NCBI GenBank assembly: GCA_025403435.1
Contig: CM046338.1
Span: 16,739,316 to 16,803,315 of the forward strand
Reading direction: 5' to 3'
From: Artocarpus heterophyllus
Lineage: Eukaryota > Streptophyta > Magnoliopsida > Rosales > Moraceae
DNA: 64,000 nucleotides
Shown here one piece after another: positions 1-10,950 of this stretch (position 1 is its first letter; each line of letters opens with the position of its first letter). A model generated the notes under the pieces. That model made no database searches, was not told the origin of the DNA, and worked only from the letters and a program-made list of their open reading frames with translations. The translations under genes were made by a program, and so were the position numbers.

Positions 1-136
1 ACTCAAAGATATTAGTGTTTGTTCATATTAATTAATAATTAACTAAGATCTTTAGTATGAATTGAAAACACAACACACGGTAATCAAAACTTTAACATTC
101 GAATATAACTTACAAAATTACCATGCACGTGGGTTC

Positions 137-236
137 AATTAGAATTAGTATAAATGTGCGCCTAGGATGACCTTTTTTCCTGGACATTCAATTAGTATAA
201 ATGTGCGCCTAGGCTGACCTTTTTTCCTGGACGGTC
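137..236. repeat. Tandem duplication, two ~48-bp units
   Basis: Two adjacent copies share AATTAGTATAAATGTGCGCC followed by a CTAGG..TGACC..TTCCTGGAC tail, differing at only a few bases. The second copy runs into GGTCCCTGAGGACC. No coding potential; origin unknown. Confidence 0.75.
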
Positions 237-1047
237 CCTGAGGACCCACTTTACTAGGGCGAGAATGAGGAATTGTTATATGAGGTCTAGGCAGCAATAG
301 AGACAACTTCTCCATGAAAAAAAAAATAAAAAAAATATATATATATATATATACACACACACACCCACACGTATCTTGTATTTCCTTAAAATATATCTAA
401 TATTACCCCAGTACCTAATTTTGTTCTCTACATTTTTTTTTGGAACTTTTATTTGTATCATACAAGATATAAATTTGGATTGAACTTAGATGAATTTAAA
501 TTGACTAGTTGTTTCTAACTTATTTAAATGTTCGTCGGCTACAAACATCATGGTAAGGATTAGGACAAGTTCGGGCATGGCCCCCTACTGGGATTTTTCG
601 ACTCCATTCCGGCTGGGAACGAAGGTGGAAATGGAGATGATTTTGTATGTCATGCTCGGAGCATCCTTCAGTAGCCACCATTTTGTTTGCCCAATACTCT
701 ATTTGACTAGTGTGAGAGTGAAAATCCGTGAGGGCGAGAAGCAAAACTAATGTTTACGAAGGTTCAGATGCATATGTTGTTACAAAACACAAGAAATGGC
801 AGCAACAATTGTGAAACGCAAACCATGATACCAAAACCAAAGTTACCAAACTCATCAAAGGATTATGTGCATGTGTATGATTAAATTTCTCCCCTTCAGT
901 ACATAGAAGAAAAATATGTCCTTAGCTTCTAAAACCGCCATTTTCCCAAAGGCATGGATTCCGACGCCAAAAATTATCGCTTCATGACAAAAGTTTTTTT
1001 TTTGATAGTGTAGAAGACGCCACAATTAGCCTTTCAAAATCTTCAAT
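237..1047. other. Non-coding flank downstream of the MCTS1-like gene
   Basis: Contains an A-rich stretch followed by (TA)n(CA)n at about 336-364. A patch at about 565-745 is more GC-rich than its surroundings and gives short ORFs on both strands that match nothing I recognise; it is probably a repeat fragment. The 3' end of the minus-strand MCTS1-like transcript should lie here. No other gene is visible. Confidence 0.5.
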
Positions 1048-1326
1048 CTAGCGCTCCATCTGCTTGGCACGTATAAAGATTAAAACTTTTACCAGATAAC
1101 TAGATATCTCAATCAAATATTATCTTGGGACAGGAAAATAAAAATAACTGGTGTAATAAGTCTGTAATGAGCATTTGGAAATCCGGATTCTTGATACTAA
1201 ACAATGAATCTAATCTTTGTAAGCAGAGAGAAGATAAAGCTTAAGTATCACAGACCTTCCGAGAGCCATCATTAAGATAATGCATGTTGTCACCCCCAAT
1301 TCCCCTTGTTGACTGCCCTTCTGTAA

Positions 1327-1367
<41 letters not shown>

Positions 1368-4300
1368 GAGAGAGAGAGAGAGAGAGAGAGAACAGAGGAA
1401 AGGGAAAAAAAAAAAAGAAAAGAAAGAAAACGACACAATATGTCAGACATGCTAATCTACATTGGTAGCTTAGTTTCATACAACCAGAACCTCTTTTTGA
1501 CAAGCTCGTTTCCTTATGAAAAGCAACCGTACTATAGAAAACCCCTTACAGATAAGTGCCGTTGATACAACATCCCTATCGGTTGCATCTGAATATATAG
1601 TTCCTTCACCAAAGTAAATCCAACCAGGAAACAGCTCTGATAACAAGCATGGTCAGAAAACCAAATGCAGCGGCAGCAGACTTCAACTTAAAGTTTCAAC
1701 TCTACCACTTAAAGCCATCATAGAGATTAACAATTGTAATGATTGTAACGACACCAATACAAGTACGAAGTTTCTGCAGTAGAATGCACTAATACTGTAG
1801 ATTTTTGCTTTAAAACGATGAACATGGAGATAAACTCTTTGCACTTCTAGTTCTTCAAAGTTGTCAATTGCTGACTGATTGAGAAACTAGCAATCATAAT
1901 GATTGTATTAACACCAATAATGTCTAACAAGAAATGAAGTTTCTACAGTAGCATATGATAATACAGTAAATTTGTTGTTCTAAATTCGAAAATATGTAGA
2001 CAAACGTTTTGTGTGTACAGACCTTTAAAGTTGTCGGCCAATGATTGATCAATTATATACTTCTATCACACACTGGTTTATTAAAAATACAAGCAAGAAA
2101 TTTAACTTACATATCTTTTGCTGACATTTTTGTAAAGCCGATTGCAAGAGCATGTTGCTTTCCTTCAGCCATTATAGCCTGAGAGTATAAAGTTCTTTTC
2201 CTTGAAATCAGGAAAGGAAAAAAAAAATGAACTTCTCAAATCAGTGAGCCATATGTAAAAATCATACCACAGGAGTTTCTGCACCAACTTCATCATCCAA
2301 GATACCGCCAGGAGATGTAAGACCAGGACACATAATGTTTGCACCGCAAGGACAAATTTTATTGCACCCCTATCTACTTGTAACTTCTTCATTATATTCG
2401 GATCTGCCCAACAAATGGTAGACAAAACCTGACTATTCTGGAGTTTGAATATCAAGATGAATATAAATGAACAAAAAAAAAATAAATAAATAACAATTTA
2501 ATTATCTTATAACAAAGCAATCTCTCAGAGTAATAAGTTATTAATCTCCAACAGAAACTCCCCTCTCTGGTTATAAGACAACCTCTGAATTAGCACATCT
2601 TGAAATGTTCACAAAATAGTAGGCCAATATACCCCCTTTAAGGAAATGATTTTCTCCAAATTTTGAGAGGTAGAAGTAAATACGATGCACCAAGACAGTG
2701 ATTTTTTTTTTTTTTTTTTTGTGGAAGTGGGGAAGTTAAGTTTAACAAAAGGGTAAGATGAGTCCAAATCCTTGAGAAATATAAGTAAATCCAAAGTCAT
2801 CACTTTTACATACCTCCTACAAATCTACATAGAGATAAGATTCATAGAAGATCAAGCAGAAGAACAGCTTAGACAGCTACAAATACATCCAAGATCCAAC
2901 TAAAATACCTAATTTTACAAGATACTCAGCCTCTAACCCAAATACTTCAAAAGGCCAAAAGATTTTATATTGTACATACCTCAAGAGCTCAAATAGTCTT
3001 AGTTGTCTATATGGAATGAGGCAATTTAGTTAATTTCACAGACTAATTTGTGACGAACAAAATTTTCCCATGTACGTTTTCAACTTGGCATAAAGTTATA
3101 GTTAAACTTTTCAATCATGGTTGATGCTCATTGGTTTTGCAATCTTGTCATTTTCAGTCAGGACTTCACCACTTGCATCATACATGGCTTAAAAAGAAGT
3201 ACCCAAATCAAGTTCTAAGTAGATTTTTTTTTTAAAAAAAAATCTCAGGATGTCCAAGCCACTTGGAGCCCCTAACTAATCCCTGAGGGTGTGTGTAGAC
3301 CCTCCTATCCGAACACACCAAGACAAACTAAGGGAGGTGGCCCCAAGGGAAATCGAACCCAAGACCTCCCTATTATTAGGTGAGGTCCTGAGCCAGTTAA
3401 GCTACCTCTTGGGGTTCGATTAGAAGTTATTCGCCGCACACTTTTTTGTAAGTATCACTCAAAAAAGTACATATTTTTTTTCTCTGCATCACCAATTTGT
3501 TAAAAGTGACTTGTATATCTATTCAATACTCAGCTCCAGCAAACAAAAAAAAATTGGAAGAATATTACATCCAACTCCCATCATTAAGATCTTCAACATA
3601 CTACAATTGTATTAGATTCATCCCAAAGATTTAAAAAAGGACCTAGAAGAATCCACAATGAGGTAACAACAACCAACTCCAGTAGAAGATATGATAAATG
3701 GATATTGTTGATTTGTAAAGATAGAACACTCACATTGATGAAGAAGTCTTAGGGTAGGCATATAAGGTCCATCACGAATGTTGAAGAATAGCGGCACATT
3801 GTTTACCACAACCAGATTTAGATGGTTTTGACTGCAACAATAAGAAAAATACTCATTGGTGCAACAGCCAATATAGTTATATTTTAAAATTTTAGATCGA
3901 ACTACAAGTTCAAAGCACAAACAGAAGCAACACGGCAACGAACCATTTAGTAACAATTAGAGGAGACTTTTTCGGAAGCAAATCGTCCAACACCAGCTCG
4001 AGTCCAGGATACTGAAATTGAAGTGAAAGTAGGGCTAAATACACATGTCACGCGGAAACAGTTGTTCAATTTTGCGTAAACAGCCATGGTAACTCCTTAC
4101 CTCTTCAACAATACTTTGCCGAATTTTGCGTTGTACGGATGCCTTGACCTGGTTATGTGCGGAAACATCTTCCGCAGAAAATCTACACCATTAAAGAAAA
4201 GAAGACAAGTCAATCATACCTCAACCATCCAAAGGACATTTTATTCAATGCACTACAATTGCACACCAAAACTCAATAAGACTCTTTGGTACAATATTTT

Positions 4301-4739
4301 AAAAGCACCCTTAAAGGCTTGAACACCAACAGAAGCATTCTTTAAAGTGAAAATAATGACTCTCTTCTCATAACTCAAAACTTTTAACTAAACTAAATAT
4401 GCTAAATAATTAAATAAATAAACTGTATAAAATCACAATCAAAGTATGATGAACTATCCTAAATAATTAAATAAATTTACTAAATTCAAAAAAAAAAAAA
4501 AAAAAACTAAGAAAACAGCTGACAAATGCAATGCATAAATTTTACAATTAAAATTAACCCCACACCCCAATCAAACTTAAATCAAAACCCATAAATGATT
4601 TTTTGCAATCACCGATAAAACAAAGAAATGAGCACATATAGACGTCTATATTCGGAAGCGACACTCGTTTTTGTGCTTGTAAAGAACGGGAAAAAAACCA
4701 AAATAACGAAAAAAAAAAAAAAGCTTACTTTTTGAACAT
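1048..4739 (-). CDS. MCTS1: MCTS1-like PUA-domain protein gene (8 exons, two frameshifts)
   Basis: Homologue of MCTS1, the PUA-domain factor that partners DENR in ribosome recycling and translation re-initiation in the cytosol. Coding exons on the minus strand: 4739-4729, 4182-4101, 4011-3944, 3831-3734, 2403-2268, 2178-2111, 1320-1256, 1059-1048. All junctions are GT..AG and phases agree. Readable motifs include NHLNLVVVNNVPLFF, RDGPYMPTLRLLHQ, QVDRGAIKFVL, CPGLTSPGG, AIMAEGKQHALAIGF and DNMHYLNDG. About 180 aa would be expected, the usual family length. Two breaks are seen. In exon 5, after FVLA, one G is missing relative to the frame giving GANIMCPG. In exon 7, after the NK codons, one G is extra relative to GIGGDNMHYLNDG. 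The family's conserved LW after NDG reads SR here. Either this is a recent pseudogene or the G-runs are miscalled. The tiny last exon (MER then stop) restores the expected C-terminus. Intron 4 holds a SINE. Identity is certain; integrity is not. Confidence 0.85.
1329..1392. repeat. Compound (GT)n/(GA)n microsatellite at a splice acceptor
   Basis: On the plus strand a (TG)n run passes into (GA)n. On the gene strand this is a (TC)n-(CA)n tract ending about 8 bases before the AG acceptor of MCTS1 exon 7. It therefore forms the polypyrimidine/branch region of that intron. A poly-A/purine stretch follows to about 1430. Confidence 0.9.
3224..3414 (-). mobile_element. tRNA-derived SINE in intron 4 of the MCTS1-like gene
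   Basis: Read on the minus strand from 3414, it has an A-box-like GTAGCTTAACTGG, then a B-box-like GGGTTCGATTTCC about 40 bases on. A non-coding body and a T/A-rich tail at 3224-3240 follow. This is the standard order of an RNA polymerase III SINE head, body and tail. Its body resembles the arms of the foldback at 32.2-32.6 kb. Target duplications were not clearly resolved. Confidence 0.65.
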
Positions 4740-6084
4740 TGTGGGTGTTGAAGCAGAGACAAAGGAAAGATCTTTAATGAACTAAACGAAGGAAATTAAT
4801 ATTCTCGTCTGAGGTTTTGGCCTTTAGGCGTGGGATAGATCTAAAAACCACGAGAGAGAATGGAATCGTAAGTTGGGAATGATTGGGCACCTGGGAACTT
4901 CAAACCGCGCACGCACAGTGTAGCCTTTGTGGGCGTCAAGCCGCTTTTTGGGCGTTAATTTGTATTGGGCTCTAAAGAATACCGGCTTGGACATCTATGG
5001 TCTCCATTTTAAAAATAAAAAAATAAAAATTACACAAGGTGACATTTTTCTTTTCTGAAGAAAGTTAAAATCTATTTTTATTTTATAAATATTATTTATA
5101 TGGTTTTCTTTGAATTATATATATTAAGAATCTAAAAAATTCTCTAAGTAGACTTTGTCGTGTATTTAGTTTTTTTAACATTTTCATAGTTGAGTCGTTG
5201 AGAAAAAAATGATATTGAAAAATAGAGATACATTTAATTGATTATAATATAACTTAAACAAAAAAATCATCAATGTCATTAAATTACTTATAATATAATT
5301 TTTTTTAAAAAAGCAATAACATAAAGTAATATTGTTTGTATTACCAATTTATAACGCTAGCACAACCTAAATAGAAAGTACCATTATTATTTGAAGCATT
5401 AAAAAAATATATGTTATTAAGTATTATTGTCATTGCGTTTTATTAACTTAATGATATAACAATTATATAACCTATAAGTCACACAAAAAAACTTAATAAA
5501 TATCACTTAAAGTCTTAAAAATAAATGTCATTATGAATCATTATCATTATGTATCATTAGCTTATTAATATATCAATTATATAACTTGTAAGACATATTA
5601 AAAGACTTATAAATACTAAATCATTAATATAATTACAATACCCTAATTCTAATTTGTCAGTAAAATTGTGACTCTATTATGTCGATAAAAAATTCCATGA
5701 CTTAATTTAGGGAATTGTAAAATCGTTATTTTAGATATCAATTTGAATTTGAGCAATAAACAACCTAATTCTATGGATTTTTTTAAATATAATGATATCA
5801 TAATCCATTTGAAATCTTCAATACATATATTATCACTATTCTAAAAAACATAAATTAAAATTAACAATGTCATTATTAAGGTCATTAATGTCTTTATACA
5901 TATGCATTGAGATATATAAAGAATATTTATAAATTGAAGACATATTTTAACTCTACAAATAAAAAAGAGCCACGTATCTTATTAATCCTTTAAAAAAACA
6001 AAAAAAAGAGAAAATTATATATAATATTATACTTTTAAAAGTTGCATTTATTCATGGAATACTTAGAAAAAGTTATGCCATGAA
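4740..6084. other. Intergenic, AT-rich; upstream of the MCTS1-like gene
   Basis: Sequence just above 4739 is the 5' leader and promoter side of the minus-strand gene, with a moderately GC-rich patch near 4880-4960. From about 5000 onward it is very AT-rich, with no ORF, tRNA or clear repeat structure. Confidence 0.5.
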
Positions 6085-6130
6085 TAAACAAGTAAGACTA
6101 CCTTGGGAAAGAGAAAAGGCAAATTAGGGT

Positions 6131-7792
6131 CAGACGTTTAGAAACATACAAGAAACCTGTTATCTATTATTGTAGATGTAAACATTGTGGGTCGAAATAT
6201 AAGTTTGATACGAAGTGAAATGGCACTAGTACTCTACGTAAGCATATTAGGAAGTGCAAAAAGAACCCTTATAATAGAAAAATTTTGAAAAAAAGAAAAA
6301 GACCCCAGCCTTCCTTCAAAGTAGATCCAGATTCAGAAACTACAAGTAGTTTAGCGGTTGTGAATTTTAGTAAGGCAAAGGCCAGACAAGCATGTGCCAA
6401 ATACATAGTTAAGGCGGAGTTTCCTTTTAGACATGTTGAAAGTGTGGCTTTTAAAGACTTCTGTTTTTGATCTACAGCCGAAGTTTCAACGACTATCTCG
6501 CACAACAGTTGCTAGGGATATATTTCAGCTTCATTTGGAGAGAAAGAAAAAACTGGTTAGTGTCCTTGGCAAACAGAGAGTCTCCTTGACCACAGATACT
6601 TGGCGGTCCATACAAAACATCAATTATATGTGCGTCACTGCACATTTCATTGATGCCAACTGGATTTTGCACAAGAGAATCATCAACTTTTTCAGGTTCC
6701 GAACCACAGGGGAGAGACCATTAGCATGAGATTGAGTCATCTTTGAAAGAGTGGGGGACAACTCATTTGTACACTATAACAGTCGATAACGCGTCTTCTA
6801 AAGATGCAGCGCTAAATAACTTGAAGAAGAAATTCAAAGGTGATGTCGGGCTTATTGTCTTGAATGGGAAATTTCTCCACCTAAGATGTTGTGCTCATAT
6901 CATCAACTTGATTGTGAACGAGGGTTTGAAGGAAATCGATGAGTCTGTCGCTTGCATTAAGAATGCTTTTGATATGAGCGGTCCTCAACTGCAGGGTTAA
7001 AAGGTTTGAAGAATGTTGTGCTGAGGAAAGATTTAAAACAAAGGCCTTATTGTCGTTGGAAGGGTTAAAATGTTTGAAGAACGTTGTGCTGAGGAAAGAT
7101 TTAAAACAAAGGCCTTACTGTTGTACTCGATGCAAATCCAATCCTTTCCTTGATGGCTTCCAAAATGCAGGAAAAGTTTGACAAGTACTAGGGGAGTCCA
7201 GATCTTATTAATGACATGCTATTTATGGTTGCTGTACTAGAACCTAGATACAAGTTCAAATTAATATCATATCTACCGGTTGCAGAAAAAGTCAGATGAT
7301 TTTGTTGAATCTGTGTGTGAGAAAATTGAGAAGTTGCTCAAGGAGTTGTTTCATTATTACGACAGTCAGATTGCAGCCTCCTCAAGTGGCAAGCAGGACA
7401 AGGCAACTGAAATTCCTCCCAAATACAAAGATGAGTCGCTTTTCTTTGTAGGATATGCGGATCCAGATGATCAATTTACAAATAAGACTAATGTGGATGT
7501 ATATCTGAATGATCACGCTGAATCGTTCAACCGTGAATTTGATGTGCTCAATTGGTGGAAGCAGAATGGTCACAAGTATCCAGTGTTGTCACAGATTGTT
7601 CGAGATGTTTTATCCATTCAAGTATCCACAGTTGCTTCTGAATCTGCTTTTTATGGAGGTGGTAGGATTCTTGACTCATTTAGAAGTTCTTTGCATCCAA
7701 GAATGGTTAAAGCACTTACGTGTGCAAGAGATTGGTTGCTAACCAATCGTGGATCGGTAATTATAGATGAAGAATGCAAACATAAGATATAG
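6131..7792 (+). pseudogene. hAT transposase pseudogene (BED zinc finger, RICESLEEPER/DAYSLEEPER-like)
   Basis: Domains in order: a BED zinc finger at about 6169-6260 (CKHCGSKY ... RKHIRKC) containing an in-frame stop; hAT mid-region text TTDTWRSIQNINYMCVTAHF; the RNase-H-like piece TITVDNASSKDAALNNLKKK with CCAHIINLIVNEGL; the strand reading VAVLEPRYKFK; and the C-terminal hAT dimerisation block DVLNWWKQNGHKYPVLSQI with SESAF..GGRILD and RDWL. The reading frame is broken by several stops and shifts. Part of the catalytic domain between about 7000 and 7130 is replaced by a local direct duplication. It cannot encode an active transposase. Domesticated relatives exist in plants, but the stops argue against that here. 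Confidence 0.85.
6996..7120 (+). repeat. Direct duplication inside the hAT pseudogene
   Basis: Two adjacent copies of a ~60-70 bp unit carrying GAAGAA(T/C)GTTGTGCTGAGG and AAGATTTAAAACAAAGGCC, differing at a few bases. It falls where part of the transposase domain is missing. Confidence 0.85.
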
Positions 7793-8505
7793 GACCTACA
7801 AGATTCTGAAACAGTCCTGAAAGGTAAAATGAGAACTTGTTTAGTTTTTTTTTTTTTTTAACTATTTCTAGCTTTTAATATTTTAACTTCATGTTTTTTT
7901 TTTTTTACTATTTATAGTTTTCTAGCTTTTAATATTTTAACTTCTTCTTTTTTTTTACTATTTCTAGCTTTTAATATTTTAACTTCATTTTTTCCCTTTA
8001 AAAAAAAAAAATTACGTAATTGGATGGAATGCCTCTCATTTCAAGAGCACCATTTCCCTTTGCTGCAGATTGATCATTGGTGTTCACTTATTTTTAAGTT
8101 ATACATCTATTATTTAGACCTTATGTTTATTTAATTTTGGAGTTTGGATTACTGTTTTATTATATTTATGGTATGGAGTTTGTATGATTGTATTAGTATA
8201 TTTAGATTTTCAAATTTTGATGACAATATTACTATATTTAGACTTAGGATTTTCGATGACTGTATTATTTATATTTTGCTTTGGATTATTTCATGTTGTG
8301 TTTTTTTTTCTTGTTAATTTCGTTTTTTTTCGTTTTCAGAAGGTTGTTTTTAGTTTATTAGATATTTAGAGTTCTAAAAGAATAAAATCTAGTAAAAAAA
8401 ATCACAAAAAAGTAGAAAAAAGTCTTAAATTGCGATTCAAACTGGACCAAATCGTTCTAAAACTGTCCAGTTTGGTCCCATTTTTCTTAAACCGCCAAAA
8501 GTAGT

Positions 8506-8597
8506 ATGGTTTTAAAAACCTGGTGGTTTGGGACCGGATAAGACAATGTATATGGTTTTAAAAACCTAGTGGTTTGGGACCGGATAAGACTATGTAT
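8506..8597 (+). repeat. 46-bp tandem duplication at the hAT right end
   Basis: Two consecutive units of ATGGTTTTAAAAACCT followed by a GGTTTGGGACCGGATAAGAC stretch, 8506-8551 and 8552-8597, with two or three mismatches. Confidence 0.85.
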
Positions 8598-8613
8598 GTA
8601 ATAGCCCTACTTA

Positions 8614-10950
8614 TATGGTCATTACTGATCTTGAACTTAAATATATTTTAAAATAAGGTCTTTAGATTTTTTAGTATAATTAAAAAAATATATTTTGATT
8701 AAATTTAAAACATAATATAATTTTTTGAAACTTATTCTTTTAAAACTAACGATAAAATAACTTGTTAAAATTCATTCTTTCAAAACTAGTGTAATAATTT
8801 CTCAAAACATCATTCTAAATAACTTTCTTAATTTAAAATAAAACTTAAAAAAAAACATTTCTAAGACTAAGTATCCTTATAATTTCTTACCATAAAATTT
8901 ACTTACATTTGTTGCATTTTCTATTGCAACATTTTTTTGGTTAAAATCTTAAACCCCTTTTAAACTAAGGTCGCATGAATAAAACTTTGGTCTCTACAAC
9001 ATACTGGCGTAATACTGCTTAATTATTCATACATACATAGTTTATAAAAAACATGTGAAAAAATACATTTTTGCGTAAGTGGTATTAATTTTCCATCTCC
9101 ATCATTCATTCACTCCTCACCACTGCTCATCAAGTGTTGCTGACAGGTTTTATACCTCTAGCATGAACATACTTAAATGAGCTTCCGTTAGAAAGTAGGA
9201 AGTTAAACTCGCAAAACAGAGTTGAAAATCATTTAATAAGATATGCATGAACATTTCATGCTTGCTTATCGACTTTTTTATGCTTAATTATTTGTCCTAT
9301 CTTATCTTATTGATTGGGCTCAGGTGATCGTATTAGTTGCATGTGATCTTCGGGAAGTTAGGGTTCATGAGGTCTCAACGACACCAAGATCATAAACTGT
9401 ACTGAACTAAAGTAATGTCTCATTATAGGTCGAGAGGTTATTGGCATCTATAATTTGTTTTAAATTTGTTAATTTTAGAAACTACCATAAATTGTATATG
9501 AAGGACAGCTTTGTAAACTTTACCGATTAAACTGTTTTTATAAATTCATTTAAAAGTCCATCTTAAAAACAGAATTTTCAAAAATTTTCTTCATGAAAGT
9601 TTTTCATCTCGTTGAAACGTAAAACCTTTATGTTTTTTACAGAAATCATGATTCGAACATTTCCGAGGTTGTTTTTCCCCAAAACAAAATCTATACCATA
9701 GGTGTTGTACAAGGTGTTACAACACTTCCTGTGATACTTAGCAAAAACATTCCTAGAATTGCCATAGACTGCTCTGCAGTTGCTGTGATAGTATGGGGAG
9801 TCAATAAACTGAGTGTTCCAACTTTTGAAACTCAAAGCTATGTAGTTTTTTAGATTTGTACTACTAGTGTTGTTTTTGAAACACATGATGAAAATAGTTC
9901 CACAACGACTACAGACTGCACTGCAGTTACCGTGACAGCCTTGGTAGACAATATAATAATTATTTCAAATTTTAGAATTTAAAAATGGATCAGTTTTGGA
10001 TCTATGTTACTGGTATCATGCAAATATGTTGTAATATCTTCTTGTAACACTAAGTAGGACAGCTAGATAAAAACAACATAAATAATATTTAGAGTTGAGA
10101 TCCTAGTTTCTTACACACAGTCACTCACTCGTGTTATTATGACTCAAAAATTCCCAAGTCTTAATAATACATTATAACCGATTTTTAAAGTTTTCATTTT
10201 TAAGTTAAAAAGAGTGAAAAACCCTTCTAAAGCGCAAAACATAACCTAAATCTAAGCTCTTTCATACCCATCATACATAATACCAAACTTCATGAATAGA
10301 ACTCACAAAAACCATGACACATGCATACATAAAGTTTATTATATGCCAATAACACTAAAATAAAACCTTAAACTATTTGCTTCACTTTAAAAAGAGAAGT
10401 TTAGCTATATACTCTTGATGATCTTCTCTTGAGAGATTCCTCCAAAGAGAAGTTTAGATTTTGGCTAGTAATTTCTAGTAGGTGGGAGAGAAATTTTGAA
10501 AGAAAAAAAGAAGGAAAACCGGATTCTTCTATGGAGAAAATGGAAGAGAATGAGACAAAATAAGCTAATGTTGTGGAGAAAAAAGAAGAAAATAAACTCT
10601 TGATGAAGAGGCACTTATTTATAGACATTTGCCTAATCTTGGTTAACTTTTTGTTTAATTTCTAAACCTTATTTAAAGTGCTTCAAGAATACTAAAGTGG
10701 GACAAAAATTTTGATTGAAAGCTCCTATGTTGGTGCCACGTCTAAGAGAAAAAGAGAGCAAATTTTGCATTACATGCACACCATTCTGTACACCTTACTT
10801 TATACTATTCATGTCATAACTTTGTTGATTTGTCCTACCACTTTACCCATACAATCCCCTAAATTAAAGAATGTAGATAAAGTTTTATCTGGTTAAAAAA
10901 ATCTAATTGGTTTCTAGGAGACTTTTAGTTTAGTCGGGTTTGCTCAATAC
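8614..10950 (-). mobile_element. LTR-retrotransposon remnant (minus), non-coding
   Basis: No usable ORF. Several features match the LTRs elsewhere in this window. A TATA box read on the minus strand lies at about 10623-10614 (TATAAATAAG), followed by a purine/pyrimidine-biased leader that parallels the one at 15.6-16.0 kb, and there is an ATGAGC-type motif near 9177. It is interrupted at 10951 by the solo LTR, and the two flanks carry its AATAC target duplication. Superfamily assignment (Ty3/gypsy chromovirus) is by resemblance only. Confidence 0.45.

Larger units (their letters stand above)
6085..8613 (+). mobile_element. Decayed hAT-superfamily DNA transposon
   Basis: The broken transposase (6131-7792) is followed by AT-rich sequence with T-run/CTTTTAATATTTTAACTT repeats at about 7845-7990. 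A GGTTTGGGACCGG-rich end with a 46-bp tandem duplication follows, and the element seems to end near AGCCCTAC at about 8605-8613, as hAT ends often do. I could not find the matching left end or 8-bp target duplications, so both boundaries are estimates. Confidence 0.55.

Noticed and set aside
3340..3410. Possible tRNA gene because of A- and B-box-like motifs
   Set aside because: No full cloverleaf can be drawn; box spacing and following body fit a SINE head.
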